A stretch of 57,595 nt of DNA from JABSOG01 sp041583135. GTDB taxonomy: Bacteria > Pseudomonadota > Gammaproteobacteria > Enterobacterales > Alteromonadaceae. How positions within the stretch are numbered: the first letter of the stretch is position 1; the number at the start of each line of letters is the position of its first letter. The notes beneath the pieces were generated by a model, which worked only from the letters and a program-made list of their open reading frames with translations, was not told the origin of the DNA and did no database searches. Below, one piece after another: positions 43,758 through 52,601 of the stretch. The stretch lies in the NCBI GenBank assembly GCA_041583135.1, contig JBFHGJ010000028.1:1-57595 (forward strand). Direction: 5' to 3'. A program made the translations under genes and the position numbers.

Positions 43758-44570
43758 ATGACTCGTTTAATTTATCACTTTTTCAAGCAAGCCCGAGTGC
43801 GTATCGCCTCAGTGGGACTGCTGTTAAGCACTGCATTGATGTTGCCCAGTGTCGCACAAGCTAAAGCCTGCGATATTCAATTGCAATACGGCATCCTGAT
43901 CACCCCTGAGCATATCCGTATTCTCAATCGCAATACCACCACCATTCAAATCAACAATGACGAACAGCTATTTATCAATGGCGATTGGATCCAGCTAGAG
44001 AGCCATGAGGTCGCGCTGCTACGTTCTTTTAGTAAAGGGCTGAGAACCGAGGTGCCGCAAATCGTCGGCATTGCCATGGAAGGGGCCGATATTGGCTTAA
44101 TGGCACTGGATAAGGTTATGAGCGGCATTGCCGATACCGGCGATGGTGACTTGTTTCAAGAAGAATTTGCTGAGTTTCGCGCCCGCTTTAAACAAAAATT
44201 CAATCACTTCGACAACAAATTTTATATCGCCCCGCAAAGCCTTGATAAGCTCGCCAACTTTTTCCAAGATGAACTCGGCCAAGAGATCAAAAAAGTAGTG
44301 ACCGGTTCACTGGGCGCGGTGCTGGTGGCATTGGGTGAGGCCATCAATACCAATGAAAGCGGCAATGAGCGCAATATTGTCGATGTCAGCAAACAGCTTG
44401 AGCGCCTAGAGCAGAAAATCGAGCAGCAACTCTCAGCCAAAACCGAGGTGTTGGAGAAAAAAGCCACACAATTTTGTCAGCGTTTGGTCGAGCTTAACCG
44501 CACCGAAAGCGAACTGCATGTGATGTTGCCACAGCTTAAGCCTTATGATGTGGTGAAGTTAAACCGCTAG
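43758..44570 (+). CDS. yggN: YggN family protein (DUF2884)
   Basis: This encodes 270 residues from ATG 43758; a GTG at 43752 is also in frame. A signal peptide ends near LPSVAQAKACD, so the protein is periplasmic. The DUF2884 core includes INNDEQLFINGDWIQLE and SGIADTGDGDLFQEEF. The C-terminal helix (about 210-250) is coiled-coil-like. Its last 75 bases are duplicated at 45428-45502, on the far side of a Fic antitoxin/toxin insertion. Function of the family is unknown. Confidence 0.85.
   Translation: MTRLIYHFFKQARVRIASVGLLLSTALMLPSVAQAKACDIQLQYGILITPEHIRILNRNTTTIQINNDEQLFINGDWIQLESHEVALLRSFSKGLRTEVPQIVGIAMEGADIGLMALDKVMSGIADTGDGDLFQEEFAEFRARFKQKFNHFDNKFYIAPQSLDKLANFFQDELGQEIKKVVTGSLGAVLVALGEAINTNESGNERNIVDVSKQLERLEQKIEQQLSAKTEVLEKKATQFCQRLVELNRTESELHVMLPQLKPYDVVKLNR
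44496..44570 (+). repeat. Left copy of a 75-bp direct repeat (3' end of yggN)
   Basis: 44496-44570 is identical to 45428-45502 except for T44526 versus C45458 (74 of 75). This copy is the functional end of yggN, including its TAG. The repeat brackets the Fic module. Confidence 0.95.
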
Positions 44571-44598
44571 ATTTTCTTTTAAAGCTATAATGTGAATA

Positions 44599-45099
44599 GT
44601 GCCCTTAGATAACAGAAAGATTGATAGTGTGAAGATAAACAACCTGATACAAGCAAAAGATGTAAATGCGCTGAAACGACAGGGTTCTTATGTTGATGTT
44701 AAAGCCATTTTAGAATCGACGTTAGGGCTTAAGCTTGGCGTCAAAGGATGGGCGTCGTTACATCATAAACTGACCTTTTTGCAAGAGGCTGTACGTCACC
44801 ATGAAGATGCTTTGCGTAATGCCTCAAAAAGCTCATTTTCTCGAAATAAGCAGTTACTGGTTAACAGTCTCAAATTAAAAATAAAGGTTAAAAATCAAAC
44901 TGAACTAGAGAGGGTTGTACAAAACTTACTGCAATACTTTGCTGAAAAAAGCTTCGACCCGAATGAATATTTTGAGCGCACTAAAATTCAGAATTTTGCC
45001 GCTAGCTCAAAGCTAGAAGGCATGTCATTACCACTTGTTGATCAGACTCAAAGCTTAGATGACGTGTTGGCAAAGTATAGAGTTGCTGCTGATGGATAA
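44599..45099 (+). CDS. Fic antitoxin with inhibitory SxxxEG motif
   Basis: This encodes 166 residues from a GTG at 44599 (start uncertain; a GTG at 44629 is another choice). The C-terminal segment NFAASSKLEGM contains SSKLEG, matching the [S/T]xxxE[G/N] inhibitory motif by which class I Fic antitoxins insert a Glu into the Fic active site (Ser136, Glu140). The N-terminal two-thirds are basic and helical. It overlaps the fic gene by 8 bases. AT-rich relative to yggN, and part of the inserted block. Confidence 0.75.
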   Translation: MPLDNRKIDSVKINNLIQAKDVNALKRQGSYVDVKAILESTLGLKLGVKGWASLHHKLTFLQEAVRHHEDALRNASKSSFSRNKQLLVNSLKLKIKVKNQTELERVVQNLLQYFAEKSFDPNEYFERTKIQNFAASSKLEGMSLPLVDQTQSLDDVLAKYRVAADG

Positions 45100-45418
45100 G
45101 TATGATGTAGCGCAAGATCACTATTGCTATGATGGCACTTCTATATTAAAAAACAAACTCAATATTCAGTCTAATGAGCAGTTAGAAGAAGCTGAACAAG
45201 AGATCACCGCGCTTACAGTACAGGACATCTCATATTCACCACCACCATATGACCTCGCATATTTACAGCAACTCCATAAGATCATTTTTTCTGCACTGTA
45301 TGATTGGGCTGGCGAAATTAGAACAGTAGATATTTCAAAAGGCAATACTCGGTTTTGCAATGTCAATTATGAACCAATGAAAGCCATTTTTTTGCGTATT
45401 GTTGAGCCTGTGTATTGA
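45092..45418 (+). pseudogene. Truncated Fic protein lacking the catalytic HPFx(D/E)GN motif
   Basis: This encodes 108 residues beginning MDKYDVAQDHYCYDGTSILKN and containing the Fic N-terminal elements SPPPYDLAYLQQLHKIIFSALYDWAGEIRTVDISKGNTRFCN (quoted in part). Full-length Fic enzymes continue for about 80 or more residues with HPFREGNGR, which performs AMP transfer. Here a stop occurs at 45416-45418, ten bases before the duplicated yggN end. The toxin is therefore inactive and the break coincides with the insertion junction. Confidence 0.85.
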
Positions 45419-45427
45419 ATGGCATTC

Positions 45428-45502
45428 AACCGCACCGAAAGCGAACTGCATGTGATGCTGCCACAGCTTAAGCCTTATGATGTGGTGAAGTTAAACCGCT
45501 AG
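45428..45502 (+). repeat. Right copy of the 75-bp direct repeat (orphan yggN 3' end)
   Basis: A copy of the last 25 codons and stop of yggN without the rest of the gene, following the truncated fic and joined to the natural downstream gene at 45515. It marks the right edge of a 932-base insertion. Confidence 0.95.
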
Positions 45503-45514
45503 GGGACTACCTGA

Positions 45515-45955
45515 ATGAATCTTATAAAAGTCGGTTTTTTAAGCCTACTGCTGGTCTTTGGCTGTCACCTACAAGCCAGTGAAGAACAGTCGGTTTGGCT
45601 CGGGTTAGCCACTGTGAATTTATCCAAAATAGAGCAAAAGACTCGCATCTTCATATTGAGGCAGGCCCCCAACTACAAAGACATTGAATTGAAGTGGGTG
45701 CAAACCACCGCCGATATCAGTAAGACCCAAGGGCAAGAGTTGTTGGTGGTTTTTCTACCCCAAAATGGGTTAATGCCGATAGAGCAAAGTCAGCACGCTA
45801 GCGCTTTTGGCAATATCAAATATGTGATGCGTTTTATTCATGTGCGCTTTTCCGCTCAAGGTGAAGCGGTTGATCTTCGCTATGAAGATGCGTTATTAAC
45901 TGCCGATAAAGCCAGCTCAGAAGCGGCTTTTTGGCAGACTTTCAAAGCGCTTTAA
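45515..45955 (+). CDS. Hypothetical exported protein
   Basis: This encodes 146 residues with a signal-peptide-like N-terminus (LIKVGFLSLLLVFGCHLQAS); the Cys could be a lipidation site but the residue before Gly is Phe, which is unusual. The rest is a small alpha/beta domain with no recognised family. Before the Fic insertion it would have lain 12 bases after yggN, so the two probably form an operon. Confidence 0.65.
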   Translation: MNLIKVGFLSLLLVFGCHLQASEEQSVWLGLATVNLSKIEQKTRIFILRQAPNYKDIELKWVQTTADISKTQGQELLVVFLPQNGLMPIEQSQHASAFGNIKYVMRFIHVRFSAQGEAVDLRYEDALLTADKASSEAAFWQTFKAL

Positions 45956-45966
45956 ATAACGTTTCG

Positions 45967-47103
45967 CTAAACAAACCACTCCAATAGCTCATTTAAATAC
46001 AGCGTGCCCTTGCTGGTTACTTGCCACTGGCCATCGTTATCTGTCATCAAGCCATTATCGACAGCGCGCGCAATTGCCTGTGCTACGTCCTGATGGGTTA
46101 GGGCGGTATAGCGAATCAACTCGTCTTTGTCGAAGGCTTCTAAAAGCCTTAGGCGATTCATAAAGTATTCAAAGGCTTGGTCGTCTTTTTCTACTGTCCA
46201 GCAGTTGTTTAAGTAAGACTTGGTAAGGTCCATGTAGCCTTTGGGGTGTTTGACCTTAGTGGTGCGGATGATTTTATTTTCTTCAGGCAAGGTGATTTTG
46301 CCGTGAGCCTCACAGCCGATGCCAAGATAATCGCCAAAACGCCAGTAATTGAGGTTATGACGGCACTGCTGCCCGGGCTTGGCGTAGGCTGAGACTTCAT
46401 ATTGCTGATAACCGTGTGCGCTGAGTAGCTTATGGCCTTGCTCTTGAATATCCCACAACAGTTCATCTTCGGGGAGCTTTGGCGGCTTGGAATAGAACAG
46501 GGTGTTCGGTTCAATGGTGAGCTGATACCACGAAAGATGTGGCGGGTTTAACGCAATGGCTTGGTTGAGATCATCCATAGCATTGGCAACACTTTGCTTA
46601 GGCAAGCCATGCATCAAATCGAGGTTAAATGTATTTAGGCCAATGGTTGCGGCCAGCTTGGCGGCATTTTGCGCCTCACAGGCGTTGTGAATACGTCCAA
46701 GCACGCTCAAATGGGCTTTTTGAAAGCTTTGCACGCCAATGGATATGCGATTAACGCCTGCCTGCCGGTAACCGATAAAGCGCTCAGCCTCAACGGTGCC
46801 GGGGTTGGCTTCCATGGTGATCTCTATATCATCGGCAAACGGTATTCTGGCTTTTATGCCTTGCAGCAATTGGTCAATGGCCTGTGCGCTAAACAAGCTC
46901 GGGGTGCCACCACCGATAAAGATGGTGCTGAGCTTTCTGCCTTGAACATAGTCTAAATCTTGGCTTAGGTCGTCAAGTAAATGGCCGACATAAGTGGATT
47001 CAGGCACTTCTTGTTTCAGCGCGTGTGAGTTGAAATCACAATAGGGGCACTTTTGCACACACCAAGGTATGTGCACGTAAAGACTCAGCGGAGGTAATTG
47101 CAT
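45967..47103 (-). CDS. hemW: Radical SAM heme chaperone HemW
   Basis: This encodes 378 residues. CVQKCPYCDF (Cys15, Cys19, Cys22) is the radical-SAM cluster motif with HemW's extra downstream residues; FIGGGTPSLFS, TMEANPGTVE and ISIGVQSF follow, and a C-terminal HemN-type domain ends the protein. Unlike HemN it lacks the long N-terminal extension. It inserts heme into target proteins. Its ATG overlaps the rdgB stop by one base. Confidence 0.93.
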   Translation of the reverse strand: MQLPPLSLYVHIPWCVQKCPYCDFNSHALKQEVPESTYVGHLLDDLSQDLDYVQGRKLSTIFIGGGTPSLFSAQAIDQLLQGIKARIPFADDIEITMEANPGTVEAERFIGYRQAGVNRISIGVQSFQKAHLSVLGRIHNACEAQNAAKLAATIGLNTFNLDLMHGLPKQSVANAMDDLNQAIALNPPHLSWYQLTIEPNTLFYSKPPKLPEDELLWDIQEQGHKLLSAHGYQQYEVSAYAKPGQQCRHNLNYWRFGDYLGIGCEAHGKITLPEENKIIRTTKVKHPKGYMDLTKSYLNNCWTVEKDDQAFEYFMNRLRLLEAFDKDELIRYTALTHQDVAQAIARAVDNGLMTDNDGQWQVTSKGTLYLNELLEWFV

Positions 47104-47690
47104 TATTTGAAGCTTTCCACCAATTGGCGTAGGGCCTTGCCGCGATGGCTCAGGGCATTTTTTTGCTCAGGGGTTAGCTCGGCGCTGCATACGCCGTGCT
47201 CTGGCACCATAAAGACCGGATCATAACCAAAGCCGTTGCTGCCATGCTGGGTTTCGGTAATGTGACCTTCCCAGCTGCCTTGGCAGATCACTGGGGTTGG
47301 GTCTACCTCACTTTGCATTAATACCAAAACGCACTGAAAGCGGGCTGTACGCTGTTCAGTCGGGACGCCTTTTAGCGCATCGAGCAGTTTGTCGATATTG
47401 CTTTGGTCGGTGGCGTCGTCACCACTATATCTTGCAGAATAGACGCCCGGCGCACCATTTAAATAATCAACTGCCAACCCTGAATCATCGGCAATCGCCG
47501 GTAGTCCAGTGATTTTGGCTGCGTGTCTGGCTTTGATGATGGCGTTTTCGATAAAGGTGGTGCCGGTTTCTGGCACTTCTGGTACGTTAAATTCGCTTTG
47601 TGGCACAATTTCAATGTCAAAGGGCGCCAACATTTGTTGTAGCTCTTTGACCTTTCCTTTGTTGCCGGTGGCAAGCACGATTTTTTTCAT
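47103..47690 (-). CDS. rdgB: XTP/dITP diphosphatase RdgB
   Basis: This encodes 195 residues. The N-terminal IVLATGNKGKVKEL binds the triphosphate, ADDSGLAVDYLNGAPGVYSARY the base and metal, and ALSHRGKALRQL is the terminal signature. It removes non-canonical purine nucleotides. Conserved order with hemW and yggT. Confidence 0.95.
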   Translation of the reverse strand: MKKIVLATGNKGKVKELQQMLAPFDIEIVPQSEFNVPEVPETGTTFIENAIIKARHAAKITGLPAIADDSGLAVDYLNGAPGVYSARYSGDDATDQSNIDKLLDALKGVPTEQRTARFQCVLVLMQSEVDPTPVICQGSWEGHITETQHGSNGFGYDPVFMVPEHGVCSAELTPEQKNALSHRGKALRQLVESFK

Positions 47691-47695
47691 AAGTG

Positions 47696-48142
47696 TTATT
47701 CTGCGTAAAAGGTTTCGCTAAAGGTGAAGCGCTCTTCTCGGTTGCCTTGGCGCATGGTGATCTCAATGCTAAAGGTTTCTTCGTTGGAGTAGCTCAGCTG
47801 GGCAATGTAATACACCGATTCGCCTTCGGTTATCTCTTTAAATTGCAATTTTTTGGTATTGCCCACCAGGTTTTTGGCCGTGCCTTGAATACTGACTTGT
47901 TCGGCTTTACCGCCCTTATCGCGATTGAGTATCGAGATATTGATGATGCCGTTGTATTTGCTGCGTACCAAACCATAAGTCTTGGCTACTTTTGGCGTTA
48001 AAAAGGTCGAACCCAAGGCGATGTAATGCACATCCCAGTTGCCCATTTTATGCATTTGTTCGGCATGGGCCGGGGCAGTTGTGACCAGTAATGCCATGAG
48101 ACTGAATAACAGGGTCGAGAGTGTCGCTTTCATTGTCGTCAT
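47696..48142 (-). CDS. DUF4426 periplasmic protein
   Basis: This encodes 148 residues from the ATG at 48142, with AGGAG on the minus strand 5 bases upstream. The signal peptide ends TTAPAHA/EQ. The DUF4426 body (GNWDVHYIALGSTFLTPKVAKTYGLVRSK, quoted in part) is beta-rich. It is a regular member of the yggS-proC-yggT-rdgB-hemW cluster in marine gammaproteobacteria; function unknown. Confidence 0.85.
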   Translation of the reverse strand: MTTMKATLSTLLFSLMALLVTTAPAHAEQMHKMGNWDVHYIALGSTFLTPKVAKTYGLVRSKYNGIINISILNRDKGGKAEQVSIQGTAKNLVGNTKKLQFKEITEGESVYYIAQLSYSNEETFSIEITMRQGNREERFTFSETFYAE

Positions 48143-48182
48143 ATTGACTCCTATTGGTAACGCGTGTGCTGGCACGATGACC

Positions 48183-48725
48183 TTAAAATAAGGCGCGCAA
48201 CAAGTCGTTTAGTAACAGTTCAAAGAATTTTAGACCAATTAAAAAGATCAGTACCGAGAGGTCCAATCCGCCCATAGGGGGAATAAACCGTCTGATCGGT
48301 GCTAGTAATGGCTCGGTCAATTGATGCAACACGGCTTCAAAGGGGTTGTAGCCTTGGCTGAACCAGCTCATGATAGCGCGGATCACCAAGACCCAGAAGA
48401 TCAGATTAAACGCTTCTTTGAGTACGGTGATAAAGGCGCCGGTGGCAATTTCCACAATCGGCAAAGTGCCCGCCATTATTGTCATTAATAACGCCAGTTT
48501 GGCCGCTGCGACGAGCAAGGCTAGGACCAGTGATGCAACATCAAATCCGCCCCAACCGGGGATGACTTTGCGAAGTGGCCGCAAAACCGGATTTGTTGCC
48601 TTGACAACAAACTGGCTAAAGGGGTTGTAAAAGTCCGCTCGTGACCATTGCAACCACAGTCTTAATAGCACAACCATCAGGTAAAGGTCGAAAACGGTAT
48701 TGATTAAAAAGTGCGTGGCATTCAT
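48183..48725 (-). CDS. yggT: YggT family membrane protein
   Basis: This encodes 180 residues with two YggT repeats: one around LRLWLQWSRADFYNPFSQFVVKATNPVLRPLRK, a second around IRAIMSWFSQGYNPFEAVLHQLTEPLLAPIRR (both quoted in part), each followed by membrane helices. Implicated in membrane or cell-division-related roles in some bacteria. It lies 12 bases after proC. Confidence 0.92.
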   Translation of the reverse strand: MNATHFLINTVFDLYLMVVLLRLWLQWSRADFYNPFSQFVVKATNPVLRPLRKVIPGWGGFDVASLVLALLVAAAKLALLMTIMAGTLPIVEIATGAFITVLKEAFNLIFWVLVIRAIMSWFSQGYNPFEAVLHQLTEPLLAPIRRFIPPMGGLDLSVLIFLIGLKFFELLLNDLLRALF

Positions 48726-48737
48726 TGTTTACTGCTC

Positions 48738-49580
48738 CTATTGGTCGCTATTGAGCTGAACGCCCAATTCTATGCCTCTGTCATAGGCGGCCTGCATGGC
48801 GCTATCAACGGTTTCGCTGAGTCCATTTTGCACGAAGGTGGCCAGTGCTGCGGCCGTAGTTCCGCCTTTGGAGGTGACGTTTTCTCGTAAGGTCGCAATG
48901 CTATCGTCGGAATGTTCAACCATATAGGCGGCGCCCATGGCGGTTTGCTGTACTAGCTTGCGCGCGGTTTTTTCATCAAAGCCCATGGCTTTGGCCTTAT
49001 CGACCATGGCTTCCATAAACAAGAAGTAATAGGCTGGGGCGGAACCGCTCACGGCGATAATGGCATTGATTTGATCTTCTTGCTCAACCCAAGTGGCAAT
49101 GCCGGTGGTGGCAACCATATATTCGACAAAGGCTTTGTCTTGTTCGCTGATATGCTCGGCATACAGCCCACTGACGCCTTTGCCGTACATCGATGGTGTA
49201 TTGGGCATACAACGCACCAAGGACACTGGTTGGCCTAGCAGCTGGCGAATACGTTGGCAGCTGATCCCGGCGGCAACCGAAACAAACAGCTTGTCTTTGA
49301 GTTTATCGCCCAGTGGGGCTAGTTGCTCGCATGCCATTTTCATCACTTGAGGTTTTACACCCAGCACCACCATATCGGCTTTTTCGGCCGCCTCTAAGTT
49401 GTCTTGGGTGACGATGATGTTGTAGTTTTGCTCAAGCTTTTCGAGCTTGCCCATGGACGGGTTGGCGGCAATGATGTTGGTGGCGGGGAAACCGCCGTTG
49501 ACCAGACCGCCGATAATTGCGCCATTCATGTTGCCCGCGCCGATAAAGGCGATGGTTTTGTCGTTGAATTGTTCAGTCAT
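48738..49580 (-). CDS. proC: Pyrroline-5-carboxylate reductase ProC
   Basis: This encodes 280 residues. The Rossmann motif is AFIGAGNMNGAIIGGLV, and the C-terminal dimer domain has GSAPAYYFLFMEAM and the ENVTSKGGTTAAAL substrate loop. It catalyses the last step of proline synthesis with NAD(P)H. It lies 14 bases after yggS. Confidence 0.95.
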   Translation of the reverse strand: MTEQFNDKTIAFIGAGNMNGAIIGGLVNGGFPATNIIAANPSMGKLEKLEQNYNIIVTQDNLEAAEKADMVVLGVKPQVMKMACEQLAPLGDKLKDKLFVSVAAGISCQRIRQLLGQPVSLVRCMPNTPSMYGKGVSGLYAEHISEQDKAFVEYMVATTGIATWVEQEDQINAIIAVSGSAPAYYFLFMEAMVDKAKAMGFDEKTARKLVQQTAMGAAYMVEHSDDSIATLRENVTSKGGTTAAALATFVQNGLSETVDSAMQAAYDRGIELGVQLNSDQ

Positions 49581-49594
49581 TAAATCCTAAGTCC

Positions 49595-50284
49595 TCACTT
49601 TTCTCTGGCGCCGAAAATGGCTGTGCCTATCCTTACCATGGTTGAGCCGTGGGCAATGGCCGCTTCCATATCACCGGACATACCCATAGATAAGGTGTCT
49701 ACTTGTGGATATTGGGCCTTTAGCTCAGTAAAACAATGGTTTAATTTGGCAAATGCCGCCATTTGCTGCTGTTGGTCGTCGGTTTTGGTTGGAATGGCCA
49801 TCAATCCGCGCAAACACAGCCTTGGTTGGGATACGATAAATTCAGCCAAAGGCGCGACGTCGTTTAGGCTAACACCAGACTTGGTGTCTTCTTCGTCGAT
49901 ATTCACTTGGATCAACACGTTTAACGGTGGCAGTTGTGCCGGACGTTGGTCGTTTAAGCGTTGGGCGATTTTATCGCGGTCGATGGAATGCACCCAGTTG
50001 ACGGTTTCGGCCAATGGGCGGGTTTTATTCGATTGAATCGGGCCGATGAAGTGCCACTGAATGTCTGGGTAGTCTTTGAGCTTTTCTACCTTTTCAATCA
50101 CTTCTGAGACATAGTTTTCGCCAAATTCTCGGTGACCTTGGTGATAAGCATCTACAATTAACTCAACCGGTTTGGTTTTACTCACCGCCAATAAGGCCAC
50201 CGAATTGGGGTCGCGGTGATATTTGTGGGCAAATTCTGCAATCTCGTGTTTTATGATGCGGAGTTTATCTGCTATGTTATTCAT
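49595..50284 (-). CDS. yggS: PLP homeostasis protein YggS (PLPBP)
   Basis: This encodes 229 residues from the ATG at 50284; a further in-frame ATG at 50296 exists, but MNNIADKL aligns with the usual start. The PLP lysine is in LLAVSKTKPVE, then FGENYVSE, WHFIGPIQSNK and LSMGMSGDMEAAIAHGSTMVRIGTAIFG. It controls PLP and amino-acid balance. Divergent from pilT across 33 bases. Confidence 0.93.
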   Translation of the reverse strand: MNNIADKLRIIKHEIAEFAHKYHRDPNSVALLAVSKTKPVELIVDAYHQGHREFGENYVSEVIEKVEKLKDYPDIQWHFIGPIQSNKTRPLAETVNWVHSIDRDKIAQRLNDQRPAQLPPLNVLIQVNIDEEDTKSGVSLNDVAPLAEFIVSQPRLCLRGLMAIPTKTDDQQQQMAAFAKLNHCFTELKAQYPQVDTLSMGMSGDMEAAIAHGSTMVRIGTAIFGAREK

Positions 50285-50317
50285 ATTTATAATCAATGAG
50301 TTGGAGTTAAACTTCTA

Positions 50318-51421
50318 ATGGATATTACAGAACTATTGGCGTTTAGTACGCAACACAAAGCGTCTGACTTGCACCTCTCTGCCGGGCAAGCACCGCTGAT
50401 CCGCGTTGATGGTGATGTTCGCCGCCTCAACATTCCTGAATTAGACCATAAGCAAGTGCACGCCCTAGTGTACGACATTATGAATGATCGTCAACGCAAA
50501 GACTATGAAGAGAACCTTGAATGCGACTTTTCTTTTGAAGTGCCGGACTTAGCGCGCTTTAGGGTGAATGCTTTTGTGCAAAATCGCGGCGCTGCGGCGG
50601 TGTTTAGGACCATTCCTAGCGAGGTTTTGTCATTAGAGCAGCTCGGCGCGCCGGATATTTTCCGCACCATCGCACAAAACCCGAGAGGTTTGGTGCTGGT
50701 AACCGGCCCTACCGGCTCAGGTAAATCGACGACATTGGCAGCGATGATTGACTATATCAACGAAAGTCGTCACGACCACATTCTAACCATTGAAGACCCC
50801 ATCGAATTTGTCCATAAAAACAAAAAGTCGTTGATCAACCAACGGGAAGTGCATCGCGATACGTTGAGTTTTGAAAATGCGCTACGCTCTGCGCTGCGTG
50901 AAGACCCCGATATTATCCTCGTCGGTGAGATGCGTGACCTTGAAACCATTCGTTTGGCCATGACTGCGGCAGAAACCGGTCACTTGGTCTTTGGCACATT
51001 GCACACCACCTCAGCGCCAAAAACCATTGACCGTATTATCGATGTTTTCCCGGGTGAAGAAAAAGCGATGATCCGTTCGATGTTGTCAGAATCGCTCAGA
51101 GCGGTTATTTCGCAAACCCTGTTGAAAAAGGTTGGCGGCGGTCGGGTTGCGGCCCACGAGATCATGGTAGGCATTCCGGCCATTCGTAACCTCATTCGTG
51201 AAGACAAGATTGCTCAAATGTATTCCTCCATTCAAACCGGTGCCCAGCACGGGATGCAGACCATGGACCAATGTCTCAAAGATTTGGTGAACAAAGGTAA
51301 GATCACCAATGAAGCGGCGGCCAGTAAAGCCCAAGATAAAAGCCAATTTAGCGGTGGCTTCGGCAGCGGTGGTGGCGGCTTCGGCGGAGGCGGCGGCTTT
51401 GGCGGCGGCGGTATCGGTTAA
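50318..51421 (+). CDS. pilT: Type IV pilus retraction ATPase PilT
   Basis: This encodes 367 residues with GGAG 11 bases before the ATG. Walker A is GPTGSGKSTTLAAM, the Asp box IEDPIEFVHKN, Walker B DPDIILVGEMRDLE, and the PilT-specific AIRNLIRE motif is present. No CxxC zinc domain, as expected. It retracts type IV pili. The last 22 or so residues are almost all Gly, Phe and Ser (GGFGSGGGGFGG...), an addition beyond the usual 344-residue length. Confidence 0.96.
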   Translation: MDITELLAFSTQHKASDLHLSAGQAPLIRVDGDVRRLNIPELDHKQVHALVYDIMNDRQRKDYEENLECDFSFEVPDLARFRVNAFVQNRGAAAVFRTIPSEVLSLEQLGAPDIFRTIAQNPRGLVLVTGPTGSGKSTTLAAMIDYINESRHDHILTIEDPIEFVHKNKKSLINQREVHRDTLSFENALRSALREDPDIILVGEMRDLETIRLAMTAAETGHLVFGTLHTTSAPKTIDRIIDVFPGEEKAMIRSMLSESLRAVISQTLLKKVGGGRVAAHEIMVGIPAIRNLIREDKIAQMYSSIQTGAQHGMQTMDQCLKDLVNKGKITNEAAASKAQDKSQFSGGFGSGGGGFGGGGGFGGGGIG

Positions 51422-51432
51422 GGAGAGATAAG

Positions 51433-52560
51433 ATGCTGGATTTTGTTGGTTTATTGCAAAAAATGGTGGCGCACGACGCCTCTGATATGTTTGTTACCGT
51501 GGGGCTGCCTACCAGTGCCAAAATCAATGGGCAGTTAGAGCCGATTGACGACGAGGTGCTCGATTTTGACAAGTCGTTGGCCTTAGTTGAAGGCTCGATG
51601 ACGGAAAAGCAAAAAAAGGAGTTTCGCGAGACCAAAGAGTGTAACTATGCCATTGCCAATGATGCAGGGCGTTTTCGTGTCTCGGCATTTTGGCAGCGTG
51701 ACATGCCAGGTATGGTTATTCGCCGAATCGTTACCGAAATTCCCAAGGTCACGGACTTGAATCTGCCAGAGGTATTGGTGGATTTAATCATGTCCAAACG
51801 GGGCTTGGTGCTATTTGTTGGTGGTACAGGTACTGGTAAGTCAACCTCGATGGCGGCGTTGTTAGGCCATCGCAACCATAATTCCAAAGGCCACATTCTG
51901 ACCATTGAAGACCCGATTGAGTTTGTTCATGAGCATGGTCAATGTATTGTTACCCAGCGTGAGGTTGGCTTAGATACCGAAACTTTTGATGCGGCGCTGA
52001 AAAGTTCACTGCGTCAGGCGCCAGATGTGATCCTCATCGGTGAGATCCGCTCCCAAGAGATCATGGAACATGCCTTAGCGTTTGCTGAAACCGGGCACTT
52101 GTGTGTGGCAACGTTGCACGCAAACAACGCCAACCAAGGTATTGACCGTATCATGAACTTGGTGCCAAAAGAGTTGCACGCCAAATTGCGTTTTGACTTG
52201 GCCTTGAACCTGCGAGGTATCGTTGCCCAGCAGTTGATTAAAACGACTGATGGCAAAGGCCGTGTGGCGGCAATTGAAATTTTGCTCAACTCGCCGATGG
52301 TGGCCGACCTTATCAAAAAAGGTGATATGGGGGCGATAAAAGAGGTGATGACCAAATCGCGCGAACTGGGCATGCAAACCTTCGACCAAGCCCTGTTTGA
52401 TCACTACAAGGCTGGCCGTATCACTTATGAAGATGCGCTGCACCATGCCGATTCACCAAACGACTTACGTTTGATGATCAAACTTGACGATACCCAGTCG
52501 GCTTCAGGGGCAGGCTCTTTGAGCAATGTCACCATTGATGGCCTAGAGCCGAAAGAGTAG
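51433..52560 (+). CDS. pilU: Type IV pilus retraction ATPase PilU
   Basis: This encodes 375 residues. Walker A is GGTGTGKSTSMAAL, Walker B APDVILIGEIRSQE, and HANNANQGIDR follows. It works with PilT in retraction. It lies 11 bases after pilT, as in Pseudomonas and other gammaproteobacteria. Confidence 0.95.
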   Translation: MLDFVGLLQKMVAHDASDMFVTVGLPTSAKINGQLEPIDDEVLDFDKSLALVEGSMTEKQKKEFRETKECNYAIANDAGRFRVSAFWQRDMPGMVIRRIVTEIPKVTDLNLPEVLVDLIMSKRGLVLFVGGTGTGKSTSMAALLGHRNHNSKGHILTIEDPIEFVHEHGQCIVTQREVGLDTETFDAALKSSLRQAPDVILIGEIRSQEIMEHALAFAETGHLCVATLHANNANQGIDRIMNLVPKELHAKLRFDLALNLRGIVAQQLIKTTDGKGRVAAIEILLNSPMVADLIKKGDMGAIKEVMTKSRELGMQTFDQALFDHYKAGRITYEDALHHADSPNDLRLMIKLDDTQSASGAGSLSNVTIDGLEPKE

Positions 52561-52601
52561 CTAAAACAGTAAGCATGAGTTTTTGCTTAATTTAGCCATT
52601 C

